The notes under the pieces were generated by a model. It was not told the DNA's origin. It searched no databases and worked only from the letters and a program-made list of their open reading frames with translations. Source: Semisulcospira habei (lineage: Eukaryota; Mollusca; Gastropoda; Semisulcospiridae). From it: a stretch of 64,000 bases of DNA. Each line of letters opens with the position of its first letter. The first letter of the stretch is position 1. Both the position numbers and the translations under genes were made by a program. The stretch is from assembly GCA_036245525.1 (NCBI GenBank), contig BTPG01000002.1:121435451-121499450 (forward strand), read 5' to 3'. Of this stretch, positions 19,743 to 31,485 are shown piece after piece.

Positions 19743-20225
19743 CGTTTTTCTTGTATAATTTATTATTGATTCAAACGGTGCAGTCTACGTTACTGTCTGT
19801 TCCAACGACGTTAAAAATAATTGCTGGATGATACAGGGTTACGTGTCATATTTCAGCCCTTCGGTATGTGCGCAGGCAGGCCTGACAAAATGCTTGCGCA
19901 AATATAGTTTAGTGATTCAGCCGCCAAAGGTGAGAAAGTACACCAGGACTACGCCCTGCGCCGGTCTGTGATGTTCGGCGTGTTAGCAGTCACCTGTTTT
20001 GTCTGTTGGTTAGTTCGGGGTTTAACGTCCACGGCACCAAAGTGATAATGGACGGCCCTGACGGGGGACAGGAAAATCTATTGCCTATGGAGTACGACCT
20101 GAACACTGATCAATTCAGGCGCACTGCAACTGTGCCACTTTGATACTCAGGACCTTTCAACGGACATGCTATGGAACAAGCCCGTCTTTTTCCTCTACAT
20201 ATGTCTGTACATGTCGTGTTAGCAG
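19743..20225. other. No gene seen
   Basis: Unrecognised sequence. The phrase GGGGTTTAACGTCCACGGCA near 20018 resembles SINE 3' ends, but no body is recognised. Confidence 0.4.
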
Positions 20226-20438
20226 TTAAATACTTTACTGCCGGGGAAAAGTAAACATAATCCAACTGCAAAAGACATAGATCTTCATGAGTCCCCGCAG
20301 TTGCGGGGGCTCATAAGGATCTATGCCTCTTGCTGACACCACTTTGTACCCATATTGCTTGAATGACTTTGGCTATTTGGCTTTGAGTTAACAAATATTT
20401 CAGTAACTGACACGAACTGCGTCCCTTGGTAGTGAAAT
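20226..20438 (-). mobile_element. Family A MITE, right tip cut by an H element
   Basis: TTAAATACTTTACTGCC at the left, hairpin at about 20265-20335, and GCGTCCCTTGGTAGTGAA at the right, where GGGGTTAA should follow but the H element begins instead. Confidence 0.7.
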
Positions 20439-20525
20439 ATACTGACGAGCAAAAGAATTTTTGGAATCATCGGAAACGCTACAGTGTATTCCAAAAATGT
20501 CGCATTTCTTTGTCTGTCAGTGTAC
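20437..20525. mobile_element. Family H foldback element
   Basis: ATACTGACGAGCAAAAGAAT at the left and GTCGCATTTCTTTGTCTGTC then AGTGTA at the right are diverged inverted ends like those at 50386-50496. The ends are TA-bounded rather than TTAA-bounded. Confidence 0.65.
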
Positions 20526-20660
20526 CTTCAACAAACAGCTATAGCCGCCGCAAGCAGGAAGTTCATGGTAGACCGCAGAACACAATACTTGTGCTGGTTT
20601 GTGATTTTGGACCTTATGGCCTGTGGCTGGGAAATGAACTGGGAAATATCGTTAGACTTT

Positions 20661-20690
20661 GCTGCAAAAAAAAAAAAAAAAAAAAAAAAA
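20661..20690 (+). repeat. Poly-A tract
   Basis: A run of about 26 A. Frames on both strands across it are spurious. Confidence 0.9.
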
Positions 20691-20854
20691 ATCCGAAGCG
20701 TTTTGAATCGAAAGACAGATGCCACACAAGGAAACGTGACTTAATGTAGGTATGTGCCGTGTGTCATCATCTCATTCTACCTTGTCTCTCTTTGATCCAT
20801 CCTTTCTGTTGTAGTCAGGCGGTGGCAAAAATCAGCCCAACGCACGTACACAAT

Positions 20855-21028
<174 letters not shown>

Positions 21029-21308
21029 TGACGTACTCAGTTCACACTACCCTGGGCTATGCAGGTGGTCTTGAATGCAGACTATTATACCTGTCTTTGC
21101 TCTACCGGTAAAACGGCCGGATATAGCGAGGTTTTAAGGTGTGTGCACAATCATATCAGTGACACCAAAGCCGCGTGTTTACAAAAGTTGTCTAAACTGC
21201 GTTTACGTACTGGCCCAGGTTGCTTCTTTTTTAAAATGTAACTCCTCTGGCATCGTCAAGAATGGAATGATGATAATGAGTAGCTTATTCAGGATAAAGT
21301 TTTGGGCA

Positions 21309-21370
21309 TTAACCCTTTGGCTGTGGGTATACATGTACTTTGAGCAGCTGGGGCTCTTTGATATAAATTA
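21309..21370. mobile_element. Family D end fragment
   Basis: TTAACCCTTTGGCTGTGGGT is a D left end. It runs into unrelated sequence and stops at the TTAACCCC of the next A element. Confidence 0.45.
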
Positions 21371-21469
21371 ACCCCTTCACGGCCAGCTGACGCAGATTAT
21401 GTTTCTGAAATCTTCGTTAACTCAACGCCAAAGGACCGCAGCCGTCCCGGGAACATGGATTCAAAGTGG

Positions 21470-22705
21470 TGTCAGCAAGAGGCATAGATCCTCATGAGCC
21501 CCCGCAACTGCGGTGTCAGTAAAAGGCATAGATCCTCATCAGCCCCCGCGACTGTGTTGTCAGCAAGAGGCCTAGATCCTCATCAGCCCCCGCGACTGTG
21601 TTGTCAGCAAGAGGCCTAGATCCTCATCAGCCCCCGCAACTGCGGTGTCAGTAAAAGGCATAGATCCTCATCAGCCCCCGCGACTGTGTTGTCAGCAAGA
21701 GGCCTAGATCCTCATCAGCCCCCGCGACTGTGTTGTCAGCAAGAGGCCTAGATCCTCATCAGCCCCCGCGACTGTGTTGTCAGCAAGAGGCATAGATCCT
21801 CATCAGCCCCCGCGACTGTGTTGTCAGCAAGAGGCATAGATCCTCATGAGCCCCCGCAACTGCGGTGTCAGTAAAAGGCATAGATCCTCATCAGCCCCCG
21901 CAACTGCGGTGTCAGTAAAAGGCATAGATCCTCATCAGCCCCCGCAACTGCGGTGTCAGTAAAAGGCATAGATCCTCATCAGCCCCCGCAACTGCGGTGT
22001 CAGTAAAAGGCATAGATCCTCATCAGCCCCCGCAACTGTGGTGTCAGTAAAAGGCATAGATCCTCATCAGCCCCCGCAACTGCGGTGTCAGTAAAAGGCA
22101 TAGATCCTCATCAGCCCCCGCAACTGCGGTGTCAGTAAAAGGCATAGATCCTCATCAGCCCCCGCGACTGCGGTGTCAGTAAAAGGCATAGATCCTCATC
22201 AGCCCCCGCGACTGCGGTGTCAGTAAAAGGCATAGATCCTCATCAGCCCCCGCGACTGTGTTGTCAGCAAGAGGCCTAGATCCTCATCAGCCCCCGCGAC
22301 TGTGTTGTCAGCAAGAGGCCTAGATCCTCATCAGCCCCCGCGACTGTGTTGTCAGCAAGAGGCATAGATCCTCATCAGCCCCCGCGACTGTGTTGTCAGC
22401 AAGAGGCCTAGATCCTCATCAGCCTCCGCGACTGTGTTGTCAGCAAGAGGCATAGATCCTCATCAGCCCCCGCGACTGTGTTGTCAGCAAGAGGCCTAGA
22501 TCCTCATCAGCCCCCGCGACTGTGTTGTCAGCAAGAGGCCTAGATCCTCATCAGCCCCCGCGACTGTGTTGTCAGCAAGAGGCATAGATCCTCATCAGCC
22601 TCCGCGACTGTGTTGTCAGCAAGAGGCATAGATCCTCATCAGCCTCCGCGACTGTGGTGTCAGCAAGAGGCATAGATCCTCATCAGCCTCCGCGACTGCA
22701 GGAGC
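21470..22705 (+). repeat. 44-bp minisatellite from the A left arm
   Basis: About 28 units of 44 bp contain AGGCATAGATCCTCATCAGC followed by CCCCGC. Two main variants alternate in blocks: GTGTCAGTAAAAGGC..AACTGCG and TTGTCAGCAAGAGGC..GACTGTG. In nearly all units ATGAG has become ATCAG, so the arms no longer match a right arm. Confidence 0.95.
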
Positions 22706-22725
22706 TCGTGCGGATGTATGTCTCT

Positions 22726-22912
22726 TGCAAATGGATCGTGTTGACGTCTTTTCGGCAGTCAAGAGGTCTACACAAATGGATCGTGTTGACGTCTTTTCGG
22801 CAGTCAAGAGGTCTACACAAATGGATCGTGTTGACGTCTTTTCGGCAGTCAAGAGGTCTACACAAATGGATCGTGTTGACGTCTTTTCGGCAGTCAAGAG
22901 GTATACACAGAT
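22726..22912 (+). repeat. 45-bp minisatellite from the A right flank
   Basis: Four near-identical 45-bp units contain AAATGGATCGTGTTGACGTC and TTTTCGGCAGTCAAGAGGT. The unit matches CTTGCAGTTGGATCGCGTC and TTTCTCGGCAGTGA near the right end of ordinary A copies (see 59636-59680). Being divisible by three, it leaves open frames on both strands that are not genes. Confidence 0.92.
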
Positions 22913-22920
22913 TTAAGACA

Positions 22921-23521
22921 CATAATCTGCGAGTTAAATATCAGGTGATCATAGAACGTCTTGGCTCAGGATATCGAAAGAAATGTGGGGTGGGGGTGGG
23001 GGTGTGAGATGGCGTTTCAAAGGGTAACAGCACAGCAAACAAGGGGGTGGAAGCAGGGGATAGAGAAGAAAGATGAGAATGGGACTTGGGACAGAGGAGG
23101 AAAAGGTGGGGGGGGGGGGGGGGGAAGTCGGGGGCAACCATTGAGAGAGGGTGGGGAAAGTGTCGAGGACTGGTGAAGAACTGAAGAATGGAAGGAGGGT
23201 GTGTGTGTTGGGGGGGGGGGGTGTTTGTGGGGTGGAGGATCCCGGATTGAGCCCTGTCCCCTCTTCATAAAAGTGCATTTTTTCCCATACTCATAACTCT
23301 CACGGTCAAATGGTGAATCAGACATTCACCGCATCACAACACGGGATATCGGCCGTCTAGCTCTGCCAGTGTTTGTGTCAATCCAGTCTGTGGCCTGGGC
23401 GGAAGTCAAGGGATTCACTCTTGAACTGTCATTACTCACACCCGGCGTTTAGTGGGTACGTTCCTTTCCTTTTCTTCAGTGTATTACGTTTTGGTCTGTG
23501 TTACTGAACTCATCCGCTATT
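22921..23521. other. No gene seen; G-rich tracts
   Basis: Purine-rich sequence with poly-G runs near 23107-23124 and 23210-23221. Proline-rich frames on the minus strand reflect this composition. Confidence 0.5.
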
Positions 23522-23735
23522 TTAACTCGTTCAGTGCCAGCTGATGCAGACTGTGTTTCTGCAATCTTTGTTAATTCAACACCCAAAACCTTAGTCGCCT
23601 TAGGAACATGGATTCAAAATGGTGTCGACAAGAGGCATAGATCCTCATGAGCCCCCGCAACTGAGGGGACTCATGAGGATCTATACCTCTTGCAGCTGGC
23701 TGATATTCAAATTTTCTCAGCATCGAAAGGGTTAA
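23522..23735 (+). mobile_element. Family A MITE, intact 214-bp copy
   Basis: TTAACTCGTTCAGTGCCAGC to CATCGAAAGGGTTAA. The hairpin at about 23630-23696 is nearly perfect around GCCCCCGCAACTGAGGGG. Same TTAA-to-TTAA length as 12627-12840. Confidence 0.88.
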
Positions 23736-23785
23736 CGGTACGCGCCTTTCGGATTTTTTTTTTTTTTTTTAGCAAGTCACTTCCC

Positions 23786-23835
23786 ACCAAGAGGCATAGA
23801 TTCTCATAAGCCCGTGCAGAATCTACGCCTCCTGT
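23786..23835. mobile_element. Family A core, collapsed
   Basis: CCAAGAGGCATAGATTCTCA and GCAGAATCTACGCCTCCTG with a short remnant centre. No ends. Confidence 0.5.
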
Positions 23836-23913
23836 TATAATAGATCTTATTATAGACTTACAGTGGGGAGTAGCTGTGCAGGACAGACTACTAGAAGTAC
23901 ATGCACTTTATTT

Positions 23914-24096
23914 TTAACTCATTGTGCCCGAGGTACGAAATGTGCACATTTTAGAGTTATCCTCTGAGGCCACTGCATAACAATTCAGGAGACGGATCGA
24001 CCATGATAGTTCAAGGGTGGTGGCAGAAAGCTATGCTGCCACCACCCTTGAACTATCATGGTCGAGCTGTGGTGTGTCGCGGGCAGAATGAGTTAA
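23914..24096 (+). mobile_element. Family B MITE, shortened hairpin
   Basis: TTAACTCATTGTGCCCGAGG to GGGCAGAATGAGTTAA. The hairpin centre has collapsed to GCAGAAAGCTATGCTGC, removing TTGGCGCC symmetrically from both arms. Length is 183 bp. Confidence 0.85.
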
Positions 24097-24377
24097 ATTG
24101 TCCACCTGCTGCGAGCCTTATCTTCCAGCTACAAATCCTACAGTTCTACACTAAGGCCTATGATTTGCTATCCCCATTTGGATTTTCTTGTCTGCCTTGG
24201 AGGTTCAAGTATCCCGTAATTAAATTATACTTTAACGATAAGAAGCTTTTTGAAATTAGAGTCAGGCGTGGATATTACATTTTGGGGCGTACATTTCCAC
24301 GTCAAATATCTTTAAAGGCCCAGTACTGCAGTAACTGTTCAAATAATATACACTTCTGAGTAACAGATGCCGTGACG

Positions 24378-24605
24378 AAACAGGTCTAGTTATGGTTCAT
24401 TTAGACACAGGAGAATCCCTTTCAGCACACGTCGTCTTTATATCAAGTAATCTGACAATGACTCCACTCCGTTCTAAAAATACGTTTTCAGTACGAGAAA
24501 CAGCTAAAAATACATTGACACCCTAACGGCAGCGCAAATCATAAATCAAAGTGCGATTACGCGTGTGATTTTGCTGCGTGTCCAAACTGCTGTTAAAGCC
24601 CGGTT
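24378..24605 (-). repeat. Dispersed repeat, inverted partner of 9960-10190
   Basis: AGTTATGGTTCATTTAGACA, GTCTTTATATCAAGTAATC and GCTGTTAAAG are reverse complements of blocks at 9960-10190 in collinear reversed order. Confidence 0.65.
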
Positions 24606-25138
24606 AGGCATAACAAAATTTAATACAAATGGGGCTGAAATGTGTCTTCGGATAATGCGTAGTTGTACTTTAAAGTTTTACTTTAGCGGCGTGAAGCAAA
24701 ATAGGGCAGCGAAGTTAACATTTGATAATTACCAGATGTCGGCGGCAGGGACGAAGGTGAAAGTGTGTAGCCGCTGAAACTAGCTAGCTCTTGTAGCTGA
24801 AAATAATGGATGCGTCGATGAGTGCGAAACTCAGTGAGCCCAAATACCACACATTCAGTCCTAAGGTCGACAGTCTTCTGATCACTTACCCCATGATAAT
24901 TATAGTTGAAAAGTGTAGTAGCTTGGCATCAAGCCCTGGTAGTCGTGAACCTTCTTGAGCTACCCGGCACGTCGTGTCCATCTTTCCTTGCAGTTTTGGG
25001 TTCAACGAGCCTTTCGGCACCCCCGCTTTTCTGCGGACGACTACACAAACTAACCACAAGAGACCTAGATCTAGATCTTGACTGACTGAATTGAGTAAGA
25101 TTTTAGTAACACAATCTGCACCGGTAATAAATGAGTGA
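24606..25138. other. No gene seen
   Basis: The 122-codon minus-strand frame at 24886-25254 overlaps an F element at its start and has no recognisable domain, so it is not annotated. Confidence 0.45.
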
Positions 25139-25220
25139 ACTCCTTCAAGTCGCCCTGCATCAATAGGTGCGAAATACGACACTTCCGCAGCTATTGATAC
25201 AGTAAACCTTGAATGAGTTA
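25139..25220. mobile_element. Family F element, right arm complete
   Basis: CTCCTTCAAGTCGCCCTGCA and TCAATAGGTGCGAAA on the left, then ACGACACTTCCGCAGCTATT and GATAC on the right, ending CCTTGAATGAGTTAT. The centre is shortened and the final TTAA has decayed to TTAT. Confidence 0.65.
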
Positions 25221-25543
25221 TGGTTGTGTCCCGAAGATTTACGGGTCCCAACACGTACCGCTTTAAAGCTGTTTACAACAGACGATGCTGCTGTCTTCTG
25301 TATGAGTCCCCTGTAGTCTTAGAGTTGTGTGAATACAACTGTTGCATTAATCGGTCACAAGTTTACAGTAGACCCAGGATTCAAACATGGCGATGGCCGG
25401 ACCCAACAAAATCATTTTGCAATCTCCTAGTGACGGACACACAGACTGTGTTTGTTGGCCCATCCCACTAGTGTTCCTCTGCATGGAGGATCTAGGATCC
25501 CTTATGCCATTGAAAAACTGTCAACGATCCTCGGCAAAGCATC

Positions 25544-25695
25544 TTAACCCATTTAACCCCAAGGCCACATGTCCAAAATGTTGGAGGTGCCACCTCAGTA
25601 ACCACCCATCGGGCGCCAAGCTAATCTGGCGCTACCCTTGAATTATCATGGTCGTTCCATCTCCTGCTGTAGTGCGTCTGGGCTAAACGGGTGAA
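25544..25695 (+). mobile_element. Family B MITE with the left arm deleted
   Basis: TTAACCCATTTAACCCC at the left and a right arm GGCGCCAAGCTAATCTGGCG to AATTATCATGGTCG. The left arm is replaced by AACCACCCATC. The right end is GGGCTAAACGGGTGAA. Confidence 0.65.
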
Positions 25696-26046
25696 TACGA
25701 CACATTGTGACATCACAGCTCGTGTCTGGCCACCAAAGCGGCTGTCAAGCAGACATGGCCGCCACTTGATGCACCTTTAATTTGATGGATCACCGTCGCA
25801 TGATTTTAGATAAGGCATAGCTAGGCAGTCTCGTCGTTGCTTCGGGTCAGAGGGAACTTTATATATAGGCCTGTCTTTTTTAAGTGAATTGTGTTAAGGC
25901 GTGTTTAGCTGTCATCTTTTCGAGTTTATTTTATGAAACCCTTTCAAGAAAGGTTATGGGGATTTTATCTGACAGAAAAGTTGGTAATTGTCCCGTGTTT
26001 GTCTACATTTTGTCACGTTCAGCCAGCTCATTCCTATGTATCCGAT

Positions 26047-26165
26047 TTAACCCCTTCACTGCGAGAAAAAAACACCAAACGGCAAGAGGCATAGATCCTC
26101 ATGAGCCCCCGCACCTGCGGGGGCTCATGAGGATCTATGCCTCTTGCTGAAGTTGCATTGTGTCC
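26047..26165 (-). mobile_element. Family A MITE, right portion lost
   Basis: TTAACCCCTTCACTGCGAG begins a reverse-oriented copy. The hairpin at 26081-26148 is perfect around CCCCCGCACCTGCGGGGG. Sequence after GCTGAAGTTGCATTG is unrelated, so the other third of the element is missing. Confidence 0.75.
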
Positions 26166-26880
26166 ATCTCTCGTGTCTTCGATGTCGAGGTCCGTAGACG
26201 AGTGTGTTACTCTGTGATGGTGGACCATACGGACTGGAGCCGTATGGCGCAAAACTGATCACAGACCAGCACGCGCGTGTATAGAATGTTAAAAGGCTTC
26301 CTTCCTGTGACAAGCACAGGTTAAGTGGGATAGGTATAGAACCTCATGAGCCACCACAGTATGGCGCTCTGCGTCTGAGTCACACGGTTATCCGCTGTTG
26401 ACCAACAAAGTAAGGCCAGCCATCACTCAAGCTTCGTTCCCACACCATCCACGGTTTGTTGACTCGCGTCCGACCAGTCGGGTGAAAATTTTTAACCCAC
26501 CCGGATCTGTGCGGTAAACAACGGTCGGTGTGCGAGCTCCCTCTAGTTATTCCGGGTCCTTGCCTGACTGTGACACTGACTGGACAGTAGTGTGCCTGTC
26601 AAGCCATCGGCAAGATGCATAGATCCTCATGAGCCCCTTTTGTCTCTGTTTCTCGTTTGGAGAAAATGCTCGGTGGCGGCGATAATTGGACGTTTGAGTA
26701 CCGCGAGCTGAAGCTGGGAGGGCCGTGACAGTCAAAGGACGCAAAGCTCACGGGATTGTCTGGTCAGTGTAAGGGGTCATTGTCTTTGCTTTGGATGGGG
26801 ACAGAGGCAGACGGGGGCGGGGGAGGAGAGACAGACAGACGAACAGAGAGAGGTACGGGAAGTAGAGACAGCAGGGGCTG
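26166..26880. other. No gene seen; A half-hairpin traces
   Basis: Two half-hairpins of family A occur at about 26332-26352 (AGGTATAGAACCTCATGAGC) and 26605-26637 (AAGATGCATAGATCCTCATG). The remainder is unrecognised. Confidence 0.45.
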
Positions 26881-26886
26881 AGAGAG

Positions 26887-27001
<115 letters not shown>

Positions 27002-27029
27002 TATTCAAGTATAATAGCATTAGGCAACA

Positions 27030-27088
27030 CCCCAGTGCGCAAAGGCCATTAGGCCCCTGTCGGCCCGATGGCCTTTTGCGCATTGGGA
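27030..27088. repeat. Family C element
   Basis: CCCAGTGCGCAAAGGCCATT pairs with CGATGGCCTTTTGCGCATTG. The centre AGGCCCCTGTCGGCCC is imperfect. Confidence 0.8.
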
Positions 27089-27198
27089 TAAGCCTTTCTG
27101 GGTGTGTGGCGGGGGGAGAGGGGAGGGGAGAAAGAGATAATGATGTCGTCTTCAGTTAAAATAATTTGCAACCAACATCACTGACCCTTTTTCGCGAG

Positions 27199-27370
27199 GG
27201 AGAGAGAGGGGACACTAAAAGAATCTTTATCATTGGGTTTAGAACCGGCATAGCGACAATATTGCTAACACCTGTCGTAGTGTTATCGTCTTCAAGCTTA
27301 TCCGCTGAGATAAAGAGTGAAAAGAAAACATAAACAGAGGAAGATGTTGAGATAGGGAATTGAGGAGAAG

Positions 27371-27372
<2 letters not shown>
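27199..27372 (-). repeat. Inverted copy of the block at 30767-30945
   Basis: About 170 bp, apparently identical in reverse complement to 30767-30945, bounded by GA tracts here and CT tracts there. Includes GATAACACTACGACAGGTGT when read on the minus strand. It has no recognisable coding function. Confidence 0.9.

Positions 27373-27424
<52 letters not shown>
27373..27424 (+). repeat. GA microsatellite
   Basis: About 50 bp of GA bordering the inverted block. Confidence 0.95.
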
Positions 27425-27429
<5 letters not shown>

Positions 27430-27726
27430 ATTGCCATAAACTGTTGGAATGACGTCTACCATCACACCCAGGTTTGTTGAGTGCTCTGCCCACACACGTA
27501 TTACCTTAATGGCGGACCGGTGGAGGGGTCCAAATAGGTATGAATGGTGAATTGTCACCGTCTCAGCTAGACAAGTGACCGCACAGTGGACCGCAAACAT
27601 TAAACGTACATCTATTTAAATCCAGAATGTCATTGTGCTTTTATCCCTGCCGTCACATCAATCTGCTATACCTACAGCAGGTGGGAAAAACCCGACAGAA
27701 CGGAGTATTGATATATAAATCCAGCT

Positions 27727-27838
27727 CTAAGTTACTTCGAATGTGTTATGTTAGACACTGCAGAAAAAACAATATATTGCCAAGGAATGTTTCTCAAGTT
27801 TCATGTTTGACTTCGTATTTTGCAATGGTAAACCACAA
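27727..27838 (+). repeat. Diverged inverted partner of 31378-31485
   Basis: TGCCAAGGAATGTTTCTCA and TTCATGTTTGACTTCGTATT match the reverse complement of 31378-31485 with indels. It ends exactly where LINE-coding sequence begins, so it marks the 5' junction of the LINE. Confidence 0.7.
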
Positions 27839-27839
27839 T

Positions 27840-30574
27840 GTAGAGCGCTGATGGGCTGGGAACCTCTTGGGCCAAGAATTATCACAGCAGCCTTTAGAAC
27901 CAAGAAAAAGCTCAAGCTGAACGTCATCCAGTGTTATGCGCCCACTAATGACAGTGACGAGGAAGAGAAACAAGAGTTCTACGACCGACTCCAGAGTGCC
28001 GTGGACAAATGTGCCGAGCGAGACATCACCATCGTCATGGGCGATTTTAATGCCAAAATAGGGGAGGACAACACCGGATACGAAGAGGTGATGGGGAGAC
28101 AGGGACTAGGCTCGGAGATGAGTGAGAACGGGGAGAGGTTTGTAGACTTTTGTGCTCTAAACCGACTTGTCATTGGAGGCAGAATCTTCCCACACAGAAG
28201 AATACACAAAGCAACTTGGGTCTCACCTGACCATACAACAGAGAACCAAATAGACCATATCTGCATTAGCAAGAAATTTAGAAGATCCCTTCAAGATGTT
28301 CGAGTGAGGAGGGGAGCAGATGTCGCCTCTGACCACCATCTGCTTACCTTAAGAATAAAGGTCAAGCTAAAGAAAAGCCGCACAGAGACAACAAGAAGAC
28401 AGCGCTATAATGTAGGCCTCCTGAGAGAAACTGGAGTTAGAGAAGAGTTCAAACTGGTGCTGTCCAACCGGTTTCAAGCGCTACAGGAGCTAGTAAATGA
28501 AGAGAAGGCGGTCACCACAGAGCAGCAGTGGAAGGCAGTTAGAGAGGCGCTGAACTCAGCAAAGACACTGTAGGGTTCAGGAAACACCATCACAAGGACT
28601 GGCTGTCGGCACAGACCTTGAAGAAGATAGAAGTGAGGAAGCAGAAGAAAGCAGTTGTCAACAACAGTCGCACGAGAGCAGCCAAAGTAAGGGCACAGGG
28701 GGAATACTGGGAAGCCAACCGCGAGGTGAAGAGGAGTATCAGGGCAGACAAGAGGGCCTACACAGACAGCCTGGCAGCAGAGGCAGAAAAGGCAGCAGGC
28801 AGCGGCAACATGAAACAGCTCTATGACATTACTAGAAAATTGTCAGGCAAGTATGGCCATACAGAAAGAACAGTAAAAGACAAAGAAGGAAAGCCTATTG
28901 CAGACAGAGCAGACCAACTTGACAGATGGGCCGAGTATTTTGAAGAGTTACTGAACAGACCTAGCCCACCCGACACCCCAGACATCCAGCCGGCAGAGAC
29001 CGACCTACCCATCAGCTGTGACAGACCCAGCCGGGAAGAGATCAGAAGAGCAGTGGCATTTTTGAAGAACGGCAAAGCAGCAGGCCCAGATGGCATCCCA
29101 GCGGAGTCTCTGAAAGCAGACCTAGAGACAACAGTGGAGATGCTGTACCCACTGTTTGGAAAGATCTGGGAAGAGGAGGTGATGCCGGCGGACTGGAAGG
29201 AGGGGTACCTAATCAAGCTTCCCAAGAAAGGCGACCTCAGCAAGTGTTCCAACTACAGAGGAATCACCTTGCTGTCAGTACCAGGAAAGGTCTTCAACAG
29301 GATCATCCTGGAGAGAATGAAGAGCTCCGTTGACCCCCAGCTAAGAGACCAGCAAGCAGGATTCAGGAAAAACCGATCATGTACAGACCAGATCGCCACT
29401 CTCCGCATCATCGTGGAACAGTCTCTGGAGTGGAGCTCCCCGCTGTACGTCAACTTTGTGGATTATGAGAAAGCATTTGACAGTGTGGACCGAGAGACTC
29501 TGTGGAAACTCCTACGACACTACGGTGTACCCACAAAGCTCGTCCGCCTGATAAAGAGCAGCTACGATGGCATGACATGTCGCGTGATCCACGAACGGCA
29601 GTTCACCAGGGAGCTCCAGGTCAGAACCGGTGTCAGGCAGGGGTGTCTGCTGTCTCCGATCCTCTTCCTACTGGCCTTAGACTGGGTCATGAAGATGACC
29701 ACAGAGCACAGACGAAGTGGAATACAGTGGACACTGTGGACACAGCTTGACGACCTCGATTTTGCAGACGACTTGGCATTACTGTCCCACACTCATCAAC
29801 AAATGCAGGACAAGACCACGAGGCTTGCCGACATCTCGTCCCAAGTGGGCCTCACCATTCACAAACAGAAAACAAAGACAATAAGGCTGAACGCAACCAG
29901 GGAAGAACCAGTCTTGCTTGCTGGCACCCCGTTGGAGGAGGTGGAGTCTTTCACCTATCTCGGGAGCATCATAGACAAAAAGGCGGCACTGATGCAGATG
30001 TCAGAGCACGAATCGGTAAAGCCAGAGCAGCCTTTCTCCAGTTGAAAAAGTGTGGAGTTCCAGAGAGCTGTCACAACACACCAAAGTCCGGATTTTCAAC
30101 TCCAATGTAAAAGCAGTTCTCCTATATGGAGCAGAGACTTGGAGATTGACAAAAACCACAGTCAACAGAGTACAGACCTTCATGAACAGTTGCCTTAGAA
30201 GAATTCAGTTGAAAATCCACTGGCCAGAGAAGATCAGCAACGTCAGACTCTGGGAGAGAACAGAGCAGATAACAGCAGAGAATGAAATTAGGCGAAGAAG
30301 ATGGGGATGGATCGGTCACAGTCTGAGAAAGCCAGCTTCCAGTATCACTAGGCAGGCATTGTCATGGAACCCCCAGGGAAAGAGGAAAAGAGGTAGGCCG
30401 AGAAACTCCTGGCGTCGAGACCTCCAAGCAGACATCAAGAGACTGGGAACCACCTGGAGTAGAATCGAAGGAGAAGCACAGGACAGGAGTTGCTGGAGGT
30501 CTCTCGTCGACGGCTGTAAGCACCGTCTTAAAAGTCTATTTACGGATCACATCATGACATTTTCTTGCTACTGA
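27840..30574 (+). mobile_element. 5'-truncated APE-type LINE (RTE-like), inactivated
   Basis: Non-LTR retrotransposon encoding endonuclease then reverse transcriptase. The endonuclease part starts inside the domain at MGWEPLGPRI and shows VMGDFNAKIG and the catalytic SDHHL. RT motifs are NYRGITLLS, FVDYEKAFDSVD, GVRQGCLLSP and the active site FADDLAL near 29760. The C-terminal region has WIGHSLRKP and GRPRNSWRRDL. The first 80-100 endonuclease residues are missing. The coding frame changes near 28565, near 29984 and near 30046, so no full protein can be made. The C-terminal pattern and lack of RNase H fit RTE/BovB-like elements; clade assignment is inference. Confidence 0.88.
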
Positions 30575-30599
30575 TAACAGCCTGGCGGTCACCAAAACG

Positions 30600-31119
<520 letters not shown>

Positions 31120-31189
31120 GATAACACAGTGTCACTTAGAGAACAGGTCTATTTGGACTAAATAAGTACATGTCAGTTTAGACTAACCC

Positions 31190-31300
31190 ACTCAGTGATG
31201 ATAGCTTACAACAGAATGTGAATAGAGTCGACCACGACAGCCAAGTTATTCTTCTGGCACTAACCTTGACCTGTCAGACATGGTCGATCTGTAGTCATCG
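31190..31300. mobile_element. Family B remnant
   Basis: GTCGACCACGACAGCCAAG, TTCTGGCACTAACCTTGACC and GACATGGTCGATCTG are decayed B arm sequence. No intact ends. Confidence 0.4.
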
Positions 31301-31377
31301 TGGAGACACTACAGACGGGGTCGTGGGGAGGGGGGGGGGGGGAGGGGAGGGGGGTTCTGAGGGGACGTTGGTAACAT

Positions 31378-31485
31378 TGTGGTTCACCATTGCGAAATAC
31401 GAGGTCAAACATGAACCTGAGAAACATTCCTTGGCAAAATATTTGTGTTTCTGTCTAACATAAGACATTCGAAGTATTTTTCCCT
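31378..31485 (-). repeat. Diverged inverted partner of 27727-27838
   Basis: Reverse complement resembles 27727-27838. It lies outside the block at 30767-30945, whereas its partner lies inside the left block, so the two inverted pairs are not nested as in a simple palindrome. Confidence 0.65.

Larger units (their letters stand above)
21368..22920 (+). mobile_element. Family A MITE expanded by two internal tandem arrays
   Basis: The left end TTAACCCCTTCACGGCC and the flank CAGATTATGTTTCTGAAATC are those of a normal A. The left hairpin arm is then repeated about 28 times, a divergent right arm follows (GGATGTATGTCTCTTGC), and the region before the right end is repeated four times. GGCAGTCAAGAGGTATACAC replaces the normal GGCAGTGAAGGGGTTAA terminus. 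A 214-bp element has thus grown to about 1.55 kb. Confidence 0.85.

Noticed and set aside
21470..22705. Regular direct-repeat array resembling a CRISPR array
   Set aside because: Units are contiguous with no spacers, derive from the adjoining MITE, and the DNA is from an animal.
22616..23007. 15-residue repeat proteins on either strand
   Set aside because: Produced by the 45-bp minisatellite inside an expanded MITE.
24886..25254. 122-codon minus-strand gene
   Set aside because: Overlaps a family F element and shows no recognisable domain or splice context.
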